A stretch of DNA of 64,000 nucleotides from Terrabacter sp. Root181 (GCF_001428505.1 NZ_LMHU01000011.1:95403-159402); one strand, 5' to 3'. Positions 43,522 through 52,277 are shown, counted from the first letter of the stretch. The notes: generated from the letters alone by a model not told the origin. A program made the numbers and translations.

Positions 43522-44853
43522 TCAGGCGGGGACGGCGGCGGCCACGACGTCGGCGAGCGCGTCGCGGGTCGGTCCGGGGTCGGGTTGCGGGCGCCAGCCC
43601 GTGCGGTAGACGGCCCGGGCCCGGTCCTCGACGGCGCCGAGCGACGACGGGAGCGCCTGCATCGAGAGGTAGGGCCCGACGGCCGCACCGATCGACGGGT
43701 CCTGCGCCGCGGCCATCATGATGACGTCGGACGGCAGCCGGGCCGACAGGTCGATGTCGTCGCCGGCCCAGCGTCGCGCGAGCGCGTGGTCCATCGTGAT
43801 GTGGTCCTCGACCCACGGGCGCATGCCGGCCTCGTCCCACGTGTCGAGCTCCCCTCCGATGGCCTCGACGTCGCTGCCGTGCACGTCAACGAGGCGCAGC
43901 AGCTCGCTGACCTGCGTCAGCGACGTGGTGAGGCCACGGCCGAAGTTCGGTGTCGTCGTGCACACCGAGTCGCCGACGAAGACGAGGCCGGGCAGGGCCA
44001 GCGCCCCTGACGGCCCGCGCTGCCCGCGGTAGACGTTGAGCAGCGGACCACCCGGCAGCACGTCGGTGACGGCTGCCGAGACGTCGGGGTCGGTCCAGGC
44101 CCGCAGGCCGGGGATGGCGGCGGCCGCAGCCTCGAAGGCCCGGGTGTGGCGCAGGGCTACGAGCTCACGGTCGCCGGTCGACCGGATGATGAGTGCGGAG
44201 AAGATGCCCCTCTCGTGGAGGAAGACGATGACGAGGTAGCCGACGTAGTTGCCTTGCCAGGCAATGGCATTCGTCATCGGTGGTGTGTCGACGCCGGGCC
44301 GCAGGCGGTAGACGCGGTCGACGTAGGCGATGCCGCACTCGCCACCGATCCCCGGGGCGCGCAGGTGCCGGTTGACCCGTCCGGAACGGCCGGAGGCGTC
44401 GATGACGAGGTCGGCCTCGAGGTCCGAGCCGTCGACGCGTACGCCCTGGGCACGGCCGGCCCTCGTCGTGACCCCGTCGACGTGCCCGAGGCGCACCTCG
44501 AGGCCAGGCTGCTCCAGTGCCGCGGCGCGGACGGCCCGCTCGAAGGTCTCCCGGCGCGAGCGGACGCCGCCCGGCACCGTGCGGCCGTCGCCGAGCGGCA
44601 TCTCAACCGGTTCGGCGCCCTGGGCCATCCAGGCGTCCCACGCCGCGGGGGCCTCCGCGCGGAGCACCGCCCCGACCTGTGGCCGGAAGGCGTGCGCGTG
44701 GTGGAACTGCATGACCCCGCGCCGGGCCCAGGGGCTGCCGTCGTCCGGCGGGCCGGGGTCCCGGTCGACCGCGACGACCGCGTGGCCACGGCGCGCGAGA
44801 CCCATCCCCGTGACGAGGCCCGTGGGGCCACCGCCGATGACCGCGACTCTCAC
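43522..44853 (-). CDS. FAD-dependent oxidoreductase (p-hydroxybenzoate hydroxylase/halogenase-like)
   Basis: A 443-residue flavoprotein. An N-terminal dinucleotide fold VAVIGGGPTGLVTGMGLARRG opens the chain. ADLVIDASGRSG and the second FAD motif LPGLVFVGDSVCTTTPNFGRG are as in group A flavin monooxygenases and geranylgeranyl-reductase-like proteins. The substrate is unknown. GTG 44853 has GAAGGGG about 9 bp upstream. It is convergent with the pseudogene and divergent from a small-gene cluster. Confidence 0.85.
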   Translation of the reverse strand: MRVAVIGGGPTGLVTGMGLARRGHAVVAVDRDPGPPDDGSPWARRGVMQFHHAHAFRPQVGAVLRAEAPAAWDAWMAQGAEPVEMPLGDGRTVPGGVRSRRETFERAVRAAALEQPGLEVRLGHVDGVTTRAGRAQGVRVDGSDLEADLVIDASGRSGRVNRHLRAPGIGGECGIAYVDRVYRLRPGVDTPPMTNAIAWQGNYVGYLVIVFLHERGIFSALIIRSTGDRELVALRHTRAFEAAAAAIPGLRAWTDPDVSAAVTDVLPGGPLLNVYRGQRGPSGALALPGLVFVGDSVCTTTPNFGRGLTTSLTQVSELLRLVDVHGSDVEAIGGELDTWDEAGMRPWVEDHITMDHALARRWAGDDIDLSARLPSDVIMMAAAQDPSIGAAVGPYLSMQALPSSLGAVEDRARAVYRTGWRPQPDPGPTRDALADVVAAAVPA

Positions 44854-44965
44854 GACCACCACCCCTTCCGCCCTCTCCACAGTGGGAGCGGGGTGAGCCG
44901 ACGTCAAGCGGTTTGACGTCGCCGGGCGGCTCCCGCGACGGTCTGCGGCATATGTCCACGGCGGC

Positions 44966-45013
44966 CTCCTCCGGGGCGGAGGAAGGGGAGACAGTCGGTT
45001 CCTTCCGGAGGAG
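44966..45013 (+). promoter_or_regulatory. possible leader switch sequestering a ribosome binding site
   Basis: CTCCTCCGG (44966-44974) is perfectly complementary to CCGGAGGAG (45005-45013), which contains the ribosome site of the next small ORF. The same bases can instead pair with GGAGGA at 44978-44983 (TCCTCC-GGGGC-GGAGGA). These two hairpins exclude each other, as in an on/off leader. Confidence 0.35.
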
Positions 45014-45020
45014 CATGGGT

Positions 45021-45065
45021 ATGGGCCAGACACAACACGACCACCTACTCGGGGCGGATAGGTAA
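45021..45065 (+). CDS. possible 14-residue leader peptide
   Basis: ATG 45021 (or ATG 45015) follows GGAGGAG and encodes MGQTQHDHLLGADR. The TAA stop shares its last base with the ATG of the next gene (TAATG), an arrangement typical of translational coupling. Coding status is uncertain. Confidence 0.3.
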   Translation: MGQTQHDHLLGADR

Positions 45066-45286
45066 TGAGCAACGTGACCCCTCACGAATCACACCTGCAG
45101 AGCGACGGGTCGGTCTTCCCGCCCGTCACGCCCGATCCTCCTCTGCCGCCCGGTCAGGCGGAGATCAAGGTGCCCGACATGGTCCCGGTCGCCTCTCCGG
45201 ACGGTCCCGACACCGAGGTGTCGACGCGCGAGACCACCGACGCGACGTCAGAGGTCGCGGGCGTCCGGCCCGATCCCGCTGACTGA
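45065..45286 (+). CDS. small acidic Pro-rich protein, unknown
   Basis: A 73-residue acidic, proline-rich protein without cysteines or hydrophobic segments (PPVTPDPPLPPGQAEIKVPD). I do not recognise it; it may be intrinsically disordered. Its start is coupled to the stop of a short upstream reading frame with a strong ribosome site. It precedes the topoisomerase IB gene by 75 bp. Confidence 0.45.
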   Translation: MSNVTPHESHLQSDGSVFPPVTPDPPLPPGQAEIKVPDMVPVASPDGPDTEVSTRETTDATSEVAGVRPDPAD

Positions 45287-45361
45287 GCCACCCTCGGCTC
45301 ACCGCATCGCGTTGCGGCGCGGTGCGGTTGGCCCGCGACCCGGTGCGGGTATCTCCTCGGT

Positions 45362-46396
45362 GTGAGACTTCGCCAGAGCACGATCGACAAGCCCGGGATC
45401 CGTCGCGTGCGACGTGGCAAGGGCTTCAGCTACGTCGATGCCGACGGGAAGGCCGTCGACGCCGAGACCCGCGAGCGGGTCACCGCGCTCGTCATCCCGC
45501 CGGCCTGGCAGGACGTCTGGATCAGCCCGCACCCCAACGGCCACATCCAGGCCGTCGGCACCGACGACGCGGGCCGGCGCCAGTATCTCTACCACGAGGC
45601 CTGGCACGAGGCTCGTGGCCGCGAGAAGCACGACCGCGTGCTCGTGCTCGCTCGCAAGCTCCCCGCGTCGCGCAAGCAGATCGCGGCCGACCTGCGCACC
45701 AACGGCCTGACGAAGAAGCGCGTCACGGCCGCCGGCCTGCGGATGCTCGACGCCGGGCTCTTCCGCAGTGGCGGTGAGGAGTACGAGGCCGAGCACGGCT
45801 CTCACGGTGTCGCGACGCTGCTGCGCTCGCACGTCACCGTCAGTGGCGAGGACGTCACCTTCGAGTTCCCGGCGAAGTCGGGGGTGACCCGCGAGGCCGT
45901 CATGACCGACCAGCTGTTGGCGCGGGTCGTGCTGTCCCTCAAGCGAAGTGGCTATCCCGGGGAGCGGCTGCTCGCCTACCGCGACACGGATGGCTGGCAC
46001 GAGCTGCGCTCGAGCGACCTCAACGTCGCCTTCAAGGAGCTCGTCGGCGAGGAGTACACCGTCAAGGACCTCCGCACGTGGGCGGCCACCGTGACGGCGG
46101 CCGTCGCACTCGCCCGGACCGGACCGGTCGACTCCGAGCGCGAGCTCAAGCGCGCCGAGAAGGACGCGATGAAGGTCGTCTCCGAGCACCTCGGCAACAC
46201 GCCCGCCGTCGCCCGCGGCTCGTACGTCGACCCGCGAGTCCTCGACGAGTACGCCGTCGGTCGCACCATCGCGCGCAGCCTCTCGCGCCTGACCAAGGCC
46301 GACCGCACCCGTCTCGAGCTCGGCGAGCTCGTGCGGGTCCGTGACCGTGACGCGCTGGAGCGAGCCGTGATGCGGCTCGTCAAGGGTGCCGCCTGA
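45362..46396 (+). CDS. type IB DNA topoisomerase
   Basis: A 344-residue poxvirus-type topoisomerase IB, which relaxes supercoils through a 3'-phosphotyrosine. The N-terminal domain starts IRRVRRGKGFSYVD and contains IPPAWQDVWISPHPNGHIQA. In the catalytic part I see R238 (KDLRTW), and the active-site tyrosine is probably Y288 in ARGSYVDPRVL. Bacterial homologues are scattered and often transferred. Its codon use looks like its neighbours. Confidence 0.93.
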   Translation: MRLRQSTIDKPGIRRVRRGKGFSYVDADGKAVDAETRERVTALVIPPAWQDVWISPHPNGHIQAVGTDDAGRRQYLYHEAWHEARGREKHDRVLVLARKLPASRKQIAADLRTNGLTKKRVTAAGLRMLDAGLFRSGGEEYEAEHGSHGVATLLRSHVTVSGEDVTFEFPAKSGVTREAVMTDQLLARVVLSLKRSGYPGERLLAYRDTDGWHELRSSDLNVAFKELVGEEYTVKDLRTWAATVTAAVALARTGPVDSERELKRAEKDAMKVVSEHLGNTPAVARGSYVDPRVLDEYAVGRTIARSLSRLTKADRTRLELGELVRVRDRDALERAVMRLVKGAA

Positions 46397-46416
46397 GGGT
46401 TGACTCAGACGCAGGT

Positions 46417-46459
46417 ATGCCGTTGGGTTCCTCTCGCGCAGAAGGGAACCCAACGGCAT
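46417..46459. terminator. bidirectional terminator
   Basis: A perfect 15-bp stem (ATGCCGTTGGGTTCC / GGAACCCAACGGCAT) with a 13-nt loop lies between the convergent topoisomerase and oxidase-family genes. The arm contains a copy of the GTATGCCG octamer. Confidence 0.8.
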
Positions 46460-46478
46460 TCGTGCAGTCTTCAGGCGG

Positions 46479-46967
46479 TCAGAGGTCGACGACGTCGTTG
46501 TCGCCCTCGAGGCGCTCGCCGGTGACCTTCGCCTTGACGAAGTTCGCGATCTGCGTGACCTTGGCCCCGGGGGAGTCCCAGTACTCCGCCGAGTCGGCGC
46601 TCACCTTGATGATGATGTTGTTCGGGTTCTCCGGGCCGCCCTCGAGCCAGGCACCGGTGAAGGTGTCCCACAGCTCGGCCAGCTTGGCGTTGTCGTCGAC
46701 GATGGTCGCCGTCCCGGACAACGACACCCATGAGCTCTTCGAGCTGTAGGCGACGTTGACCCGGGCGGGCGACTGGGTCGCGATGTCGCGGGCCTTGTGG
46801 CTGTCGCGCTCGGCGACGAAGAGCACGTCACCGTCGAACTCGACCTCCTGCGTCGCCATCGGGTGGCTCACGAGCACCCCGTTCGAGTCCGCGTGCGTCA
46901 GCATCGCGATCCGGATGTCCTTGATCAGGTCGGCGACCTTCGTGGTGCCGTCGTCGTGCTCGCTCAT
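46479..46967 (-). CDS. pyridoxamine 5'-phosphate oxidase-family (general stress 26-like) protein
   Basis: A 162-residue split-barrel flavin-binding protein of the general stress protein 26 type. It opens VADLIKDIRIAMLTHADSNG and contains FVAERDSHKARDIATQSPARVNVAYSS in overlapping pieces typical of the family. Members bind FMN, F420 or haem; the cofactor here is unknown. ATG 46967 has GGAGAAC upstream. It is a single gene. Confidence 0.88.
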   Translation of the reverse strand: MSEHDDGTTKVADLIKDIRIAMLTHADSNGVLVSHPMATQEVEFDGDVLFVAERDSHKARDIATQSPARVNVAYSSKSSWVSLSGTATIVDDNAKLAELWDTFTGAWLEGGPENPNNIIIKVSADSAEYWDSPGAKVTQIANFVKAKVTGERLEGDNDVVDL

Positions 46968-47085
46968 GGAGTTCTCCTCGTCGTCGGGGGTCGTGTCGCT
47001 GTCTCCCGCGACGTACCCGCTGCCCCGTGGAGTCGGTCGCCGCTGTCGAGGGTTACGACGAGGCGGCGACGGCCGGGACGTCCCA

Positions 47086-47121
47086 CCGCGCGGGATCATC
47101 CCGCCGCGCGGGATCACCCCG
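47086..47121. repeat. 18-bp direct tandem duplication
   Basis: CCGCGCGGGATCATCCCG is followed directly by the same sequence with one change (T to C at position 14). It lies upstream of the oxidase-family gene. Confidence 0.75.
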
Positions 47122-47137
47122 CCGCGGCTAGGTTGCT

Positions 47138-47174
47138 CACTTGCGTGGGACCGAGCGCTCGCTCGAGTGGGGTC
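47138..47174 (+). repeat. CTCGAGTGGG-family intergenic repeat, copy D
   Basis: CACTTGCGTGGGACCGAGCG, then CTCGCTCGAGTGGGGTC. It aligns with copy A (reverse strand) and copy B over about 35 bp. It lies just past the 3' end of the DHA2 transporter gene. Confidence 0.6.
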
Positions 47175-47191
47175 GGCTGACGAGGAGCGGC

Positions 47192-48661
47192 TCAGGCGGT
47201 GGACCGCTCGGCCTCGGTGACGTCGGCATCGTCGGCCGCGGCCGGGCCACCGTGGGCGACGTCCTCGGCCCGCGTGTGCGGCATGAGCAGCCCGGCCGCG
47301 ATGGTGGCGACGGCGGCGACGAGAACGGCGAGGAAGACGGCCGTCGAGCCGGCCTGCACGGCCTCGCTCGACGCGGCGCCGCCCTCGGCCGCGATGACGG
47401 CGTTGGCGATGGCGCCGAAGATCGCGACGCCGACGGCGCTGCCGACCGAGCGCATGAACATGTTGGTGCCCGTCACGACGGCGCGTTCGTTCCACGGCAC
47501 CGAGGCCTGTGCCGCGATGAGGGTCGGGGTGGCCACGAGCCCGAGTCCCAGGCCGACGACGAGGCACGATGCCGCCGTGGCCCAGACGTTCGGGGTGGAC
47601 GACGTGAGCCACAGGGCCAGGGCCCCGAGGGTCGCGACGACGAGGCCGATGAGCGCGGTGGGGCGGAAGCCGATGCGCATGTAGAGCCGGCCCGACTGCG
47701 ATGCCGAGATGGGCCAGCCGATGGTGAGGGCGGCGACGGCGAGGCCGGCCACGATGGGGGTGGCCCCCGTCGAGCGCTCGAGGAAGGTCGGCACGTAGGA
47801 CGTGAGGCCGACGAGGACGGCACCGACCCCGATGCCGATGAGGCACGTCGCGACGATGAGGCGGCGGGTCAGCACCTCGAGCGGCAGCACCGGCTCCGGT
47901 GCGCGGTGCTCGATGAGCCCGAAGACGACGAGGAGCACGCCACCGACGACGAAGGAGCCGACGCTCTGCCACGAGCTCCACGCCCAGGCCTGTCCACCCT
48001 CGAGGACGGCGAGGATGAGCAGCGTCAGCGCGACGGTGAGGACGCCGGCACCGGCGTAGTCGATGCGGTGGCGGCGGCGCTCGACGGACTCGTCGTAGTG
48101 GCGCCACAGCATCCCCGCCGCCAGCAGGCAGAAGGGGATGTTGACGAAGAAGATCCAGCGCCACGAGGCGAACTGGGAGAAGACGCCACCGAGGGTCGGC
48201 CCGACGACCGACGAGACGGCCCAGACGCTCGCGATGTAGCCCTGGGTCTTGGCGCGCTCGGCCACGGTGTAGATGTCGGCGGCGATGGTCGTCGTCATGG
48301 GCAGGACCGCGCCCGCGCCGAGCCCCTGCAGCGCCCGCATGATGATGAGCGATCCCATGTCCCAAGCGAACCCGCACAGGATGCTGCCGACGAGGAACAG
48401 GCCGATGCCGAAGAGGATGACGGGCTTGCGGCCCACCGTGTCGGCGACCTTCGCGTAGACCGGCACCGAGACCGCCTGCGCGAGAAGGTAGACGGAGAAG
48501 AGCCACGGGAACTGCGTCAGCCCGCCGAGGTCCTCGACGATCGAGGGAACCGCCGTGGCCAGGATGGTCGAGTCGAGCGCGATGAGCGACGTCGACAGCA
48601 TGAGCGCGATGAGGATCGGCCCGCGTTCGGAGCGGAATCCCAGGGTGGACGAGGTCGACAC
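47192..48661 (-). CDS. DHA2-type (14-TM) MFS drug transporter
   Basis: A 489-residue protein of the EmrB/QacA drug:H+ antiporter group with about 14 transmembrane segments. Motif A is AKVADTVGRKPVILFG and motif C-like text is SVVGPTLGGVFSQFASWRWIFFVNIP in overlapping pieces. It probably exports multiple drugs. GGAGG lies 4 bp before GTG 48661. No regulator gene is adjacent. Confidence 0.92.
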   Translation of the reverse strand: MSTSSTLGFRSERGPILIALMLSTSLIALDSTILATAVPSIVEDLGGLTQFPWLFSVYLLAQAVSVPVYAKVADTVGRKPVILFGIGLFLVGSILCGFAWDMGSLIIMRALQGLGAGAVLPMTTTIAADIYTVAERAKTQGYIASVWAVSSVVGPTLGGVFSQFASWRWIFFVNIPFCLLAAGMLWRHYDESVERRRHRIDYAGAGVLTVALTLLILAVLEGGQAWAWSSWQSVGSFVVGGVLLVVFGLIEHRAPEPVLPLEVLTRRLIVATCLIGIGVGAVLVGLTSYVPTFLERSTGATPIVAGLAVAALTIGWPISASQSGRLYMRIGFRPTALIGLVVATLGALALWLTSSTPNVWATAASCLVVGLGLGLVATPTLIAAQASVPWNERAVVTGTNMFMRSVGSAVGVAIFGAIANAVIAAEGGAASSEAVQAGSTAVFLAVLVAAVATIAAGLLMPHTRAEDVAHGGPAAADDADVTEAERSTA

Positions 48662-48802
48662 GATCCTCCTGCTGGTGTTGGGGCAACAAAGAGGGACAAC
48701 GCACGCGAGCGCGGTTCATTCCCACCGTCCCGACATCCGGGCCCCTCGTCCCTCCCCGCAGGCGCCGACCGCAGGCCAGACTGGTCACGCGGAGCAACGG
48801 GC

Positions 48803-48867
48803 GTATGCCGTCCGGCGCGCCGGGCGCCACGGGGCGCCCAGGAGCGCCACCGGGCCACACGGCATAC
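48803..48867. repeat. inverted pair GTATGCCGT ... ACGGCATAC upstream of the YbdK-type gene
   Basis: Perfect 9-bp inverted arms (48803-48811 and 48859-48867) enclose 47 bp. The right arm plus flank (ACGGCATACGTCCTCGG) equals that upstream of the DUF5063 gene. It ends 29 bp before the start codon. Confidence 0.6.
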
Positions 48868-48896
48868 GTCCTCGGTCGTGTTCCGGAAGGAGCGCC

Positions 48897-50018
48897 ATGG
48901 TGCGGACCCTCGGTGTCGAGGAGGAGATGCTGCTCGTCGACGTCCACGACGGCCGTCCGCGGTCGGTCCAGGGGCAGCTGCTCGTGCGCGCCGCACACCG
49001 TCAGCAGGAGGTCACGGGCGCCGGCGTGCACGGGGCCGTCGAGGGGGAGTTCCAGCAGCAGCAGATCGAGATGCACACCGCGCCGACCGCCGACCTCGCG
49101 ACGCTGCGCACCGAGGTCAGGCACTGGCGCTCCGAGGCCGTCGTGGCCGCCCGTGGGACCGGGTCGAGCGTCGCCGCGCTCGCCACCTCGCCGCTGCCCG
49201 TGCACCCGGTCGCGGTGAAGTCGGAGCGATATGCCTGGCTGGAGGACCGCTACCAGCTCACCGCCCGCGAGCACCTGATCTGCGGCTGCCACGTCCACGT
49301 CTCCGTCGAGAGCGACGAGGAGGGCGTCGCCGTTCTCGACCGGATCCGCGTCTGGCTGCCGACCCTGCTCGCCCTCAGCGCCAACTCGCCCTTCTGGAAC
49401 GGCGAGGACTCGGGCTACGCGAGCTACCGGAGCCAGGCGCTCGCGAGGTGGCCGTCGTGGGGGCCCACGGGTGTCTTCGGCTCGGCGGACGCGTACCACC
49501 GCCTCGTGCGCGACATGGTGCTGTCGTCGGTGATCCTCGACGAGGGGATGGTCTACTTCGTCGCCCGGCTCGCGGAGCACTACCCGACCGTCGAGGTCCG
49601 GGCCGCGGATGTGTGCTTCACCGTCGAGGAGGCCGTCGTCGTGGCCGCCCTGTGCCGTGGGCTCGTCGAGACGGCCGCGCAGGAGTGGGCCTCGGGGACG
49701 AGGCCGCCCGACGTGCGGACCCCGATGATCAGGCTCGCGACGTGGCAGGCCGGGCGTGACGGGCTCGACGGCCACCTGCTCGACTGGAGGACCGGTCTGC
49801 CCGCGCCGAGCTGGACGGTGCTCGACGCGCTCCTCGACCACGTGGGCCCGGCGCTGGAGGCAGCCGGCGACCTCGCGGCCGTGCAGGAGGGGCTCGCGCG
49901 GGTGCGCGCGGAGGGCAACGGCGCCGCGCGGCAGCGCGCCATGCTCGCGCGCACCGGACAGCTCGTCGACGTCGTCGCCGAGTCGGTGCGCGCGACGGCC
50001 CTGAACGAGGAGGACTAG
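48897..50018 (+). CDS. carboxylate-amine ligase, YbdK/GCS2 type
   Basis: A 373-residue GCS2-type ligase (YbdK family, related to glutamate-cysteine ligase). The opening LGVEEEMLLVD carries the metal-binding glutamates; GEFQQQQIEMHT, CGCHVHVSVES and the SPFWNGEDSGYASYRSQ segment follow. Some homologues have weak gamma-glutamylcysteine ligase activity, but the real substrate is unsettled. AAGGAG lies about 5 bp before ATG 48897. egtB-egtD lies 20 kb away and lacks egtA, so a thiol role is conceivable but speculative. Confidence 0.9.
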   Translation: MVRTLGVEEEMLLVDVHDGRPRSVQGQLLVRAAHRQQEVTGAGVHGAVEGEFQQQQIEMHTAPTADLATLRTEVRHWRSEAVVAARGTGSSVAALATSPLPVHPVAVKSERYAWLEDRYQLTAREHLICGCHVHVSVESDEEGVAVLDRIRVWLPTLLALSANSPFWNGEDSGYASYRSQALARWPSWGPTGVFGSADAYHRLVRDMVLSSVILDEGMVYFVARLAEHYPTVEVRAADVCFTVEEAVVVAALCRGLVETAAQEWASGTRPPDVRTPMIRLATWQAGRDGLDGHLLDWRTGLPAPSWTVLDALLDHVGPALEAAGDLAAVQEGLARVRAEGNGAARQRAMLARTGQLVDVVAESVRATALNEED

Positions 50019-50039
50019 CGCGAGCCCTGCCGCCCCGCG

Positions 50040-50747
50040 TCAGTCCGGGGCGGGGAAACGGACGTCGTCGATAGGGCCGGCGAAGACCCGACGCGCGATC
50101 TCCATGTGGCCGATGACGTAGCCGACACCGGAGGCGGCCCCCACGAGCGAGACGACCGCGGTGCCCGCTCCGGCGACGTCGGCGATGAGGGCACCGAGGG
50201 TGCCGGCCACGATCCCGTTGACGACCATGAGGAAGAACGCGGTGCTGCCCACGATGTGCAGCACGAGGTTGCGACGGTAGCCCAGCGAGTAGGTCTGCAT
50301 GAGCCCGCGGTCGTCGTCATGGACCGACGCCGTCAGGTAGGGCGCGATCTCCGGGGCGAGCTCGACGTAGGCGTGCCGCAGCCGGTTCATCGCCCGGATC
50401 AGGTCGGCATCCTCCCGGCTCGCGAGGTTGACCCTGATCGCCGTCAGCGAGCCCATGACCAGGGCGGCCGCCGCGAATCCGATGGCCATGACCCGGAACG
50501 GCGTGCCGAAGCCGGTGGCCTGCGCGGTCAGCGCCAGCACGACCAGGAAGGCGGACACGACGGTGAGGTAGATCGTGATCCGGCTCATGATCTCCGACCA
50601 CGTCATCGAGCGGGTGCCGAGCAGGCTCCAGTGCTCGGTCGAGAGATAGACCGGCAGGCCCGGCGTCGTCGAGTCGCGCAGGCGGGGAGGGGTGCCGGGC
50701 CCCTCGGGGTCGGCGGACTGGCGTGCCGAAGGCGGCTCGTCGCTCAT
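50040..50747 (-). CDS. membrane protein of unknown function
   Basis: A 235-residue protein with a polar Pro-rich 30-residue N-terminus and four transmembrane segments, two near residues 55-110 and two near 160-215. A cytoplasmic-looking charged loop lies between the pairs (RVNLASREDADLIRAMNRLRHA). I do not recognise a family. GGAGA lies about 6 bp before ATG 50747. Single gene, convergent with the ligase gene. Confidence 0.75.
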   Translation of the reverse strand: MSDEPPSARQSADPEGPGTPPRLRDSTTPGLPVYLSTEHWSLLGTRSMTWSEIMSRITIYLTVVSAFLVVLALTAQATGFGTPFRVMAIGFAAAALVMGSLTAIRVNLASREDADLIRAMNRLRHAYVELAPEIAPYLTASVHDDDRGLMQTYSLGYRRNLVLHIVGSTAFFLMVVNGIVAGTLGALIADVAGAGTAVVSLVGAASGVGYVIGHMEIARRVFAGPIDDVRFPAPD

Positions 50748-50894
50748 CGTGGTCTCCGTCCGTGCTCGGGGCCGGACGCCGAGCCGGCACCTCCGCACCA
50801 GTCTCGCGCCGGGTCGAGCTCGACACACGAGGTTTTCGGTCGGTGCCGGCAGGTCTCCATGGCAGGCGGCGGGGCTTGCTGTGAGGATGGCGGG

Positions 50895-51410
50895 ATGACG
50901 TGGACCGCGCCCGAGGTGTCGTTGCCGCAGTTCGAGCCCGTGGGGGACGAGCGGACACTCCTCGAGGCCAGGCTCGCCTGGCGACGGGCGGTGCTGCTCG
51001 ACAAGTGCGCCGGCCTGACCGGCGAGCAGCTCGCGGAGCGCTCCGTCCCGCCGTCCAACCTGTCGTTGCTCGGGCTGGTCAGGCACATGGCCAAGGTCGA
51101 GCGCGGGTGGTTCCGCGAGTTCATCGGCGGGGAGGAGCTCGAGCCCATGTACGACCCGGCGCTCGGGCCGGACGCCGACTTCGAGGACCTCGACCCCGCT
51201 CGCGCCCAGGCCGACTACGCGCGGCTGGTCGAGGAGTGCCGGCTGGCCGAGGCGGCGCTCGCGACGATCTCGCTGGACGAGGTCCTCGCGACCGGCAGCG
51301 GGCAGATGTCCGTGCGGGCCGTCGTGGGCCACATGATCTCGGAGTACGCCCAGCACATCGGGCACGCCGACCTGCTGCGGGAGTGCATCGACGGCCGGAC
51401 GGACCGGTAG
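50895..51410 (+). CDS. DinB/DUF664-family protein
   Basis: A 171-residue four-helix DinB-like protein of the DUF664 branch common in actinobacteria. Family phrases are NLSLLGLVRHMAKVERGWFRE and MISEYAQHIGHADLLRE. The His residues in HM(A)K and (Y)AQHIGHAD form the usual metal site. Relatives include mycothiol-dependent enzymes; no activity can be assigned. GAGGAT lies 6 bp before the ATG. Confidence 0.88.
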   Translation: MTWTAPEVSLPQFEPVGDERTLLEARLAWRRAVLLDKCAGLTGEQLAERSVPPSNLSLLGLVRHMAKVERGWFREFIGGEELEPMYDPALGPDADFEDLDPARAQADYARLVEECRLAEAALATISLDEVLATGSGQMSVRAVVGHMISEYAQHIGHADLLRECIDGRTDR

Positions 51411-51604
51411 GGCTCGACACCGCCGAGCCGGGCGATGGCGGCCGTGGTGCTGCGCTGCCTCGGCAGAGGTGGCAGGCCGCTCCCGATGCATGGCTGCCAC
51501 GCCGTGACTGAAGACACCAGCGAAACCGGTCGCGACTCACCCTTGACGCCCCCCCGGATGGCTGGAGGAGGATTCGGGTGAACCGTCTGATCCCTGGAGG
51601 AAAT

Positions 51605-51856
51605 ATGTCCGATCACACGATCGCGTCCGACCATGAGCACGTTCCTGACGACGGCTGCGAGACCGTCGAGCATGGCGACCACCTCGACCACGTCCATGGC
51701 TCCGAACGTCACGCCGAGCAGGCCGTGCACACCGACCACGGCCACGTGCACGCCGAGGGTGACGGTTGCGAGACGGTCCAGCATGGCAACCACGTGGATC
51801 ACCTGCACGATGGGCACCGCCACTACCAGCACGGCGACCACGTCGTCGAACACTGA
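51605..51856 (+). CDS. small histidine-rich, probably metal-binding protein
   Basis: An 83-residue protein in which about a quarter of the residues are His, mostly as H-x-H and DH units. It contains an internal duplication (DGCETVEHGDHLDHVHGS and DGCETVQHGNHVDHLHDGH), each with one Cys. Similar small proteins in actinobacteria are often labelled as zinc-transporter related. A zinc or nickel store or chaperone role is likely but inferred. GGAGGAAAT precedes the ATG. No transporter or Zur gene is adjacent, and I see nothing clear in 51857-52037 beyond possible coding debris. Confidence 0.75.
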   Translation: MSDHTIASDHEHVPDDGCETVEHGDHLDHVHGSERHAEQAVHTDHGHVHAEGDGCETVQHGNHVDHLHDGHRHYQHGDHVVEH

Positions 51857-52037
51857 GGCTCCACATCTGCCGCTGCCCTGGAACTCGACCAGGAGATGGC
51901 GACTGACCTGGACGAGCACATCTGGCGGCCAGCACGATCAATGACCCGGCCCGTGCGCTGACGGGGATGCTCGACCTGACGCGTGGTGAGCACGGCCACC
52001 TGCTCGCGAGGCTGCTCGACGTCGTCCCCGGCCATGA

Positions 52038-52086
52038 CGAAGGGCCTGGTGGAAGGCGACTCCGTCGCTCTCCACCAAGCCCTTCG
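52038..52086 (-). terminator. terminator of tRNA-Pro
   Basis: 16-bp arms CGAAGGGCCTGGTGGA and TCCACCAAGCCCTTCG (one G-U on the transcribed strand) with a 17-nt loop lie right after the tRNA on the minus strand. Confidence 0.75.
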
Positions 52087-52087
52087 G

Positions 52088-52165
<78 letters not shown>

Positions 52166-52277
52166 GTGCTGCATCTACCCCTGATCCGTGGACCGGAGGC
52201 AGCAAGGAGAGATGCTAGCGCAGCCCCCCGCCCATCTCCGAATCGGGCTCGTCGACCGCCACGACGACCGTGCGGGT

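Noticed and set aside
46968-49841. Long upstream extension of the oxidase-family gene
   Set aside because: The extension is antisense to the YbdK-type gene and overlaps the DHA2 gene in another frame; ATG 46967 has a ribosome site.
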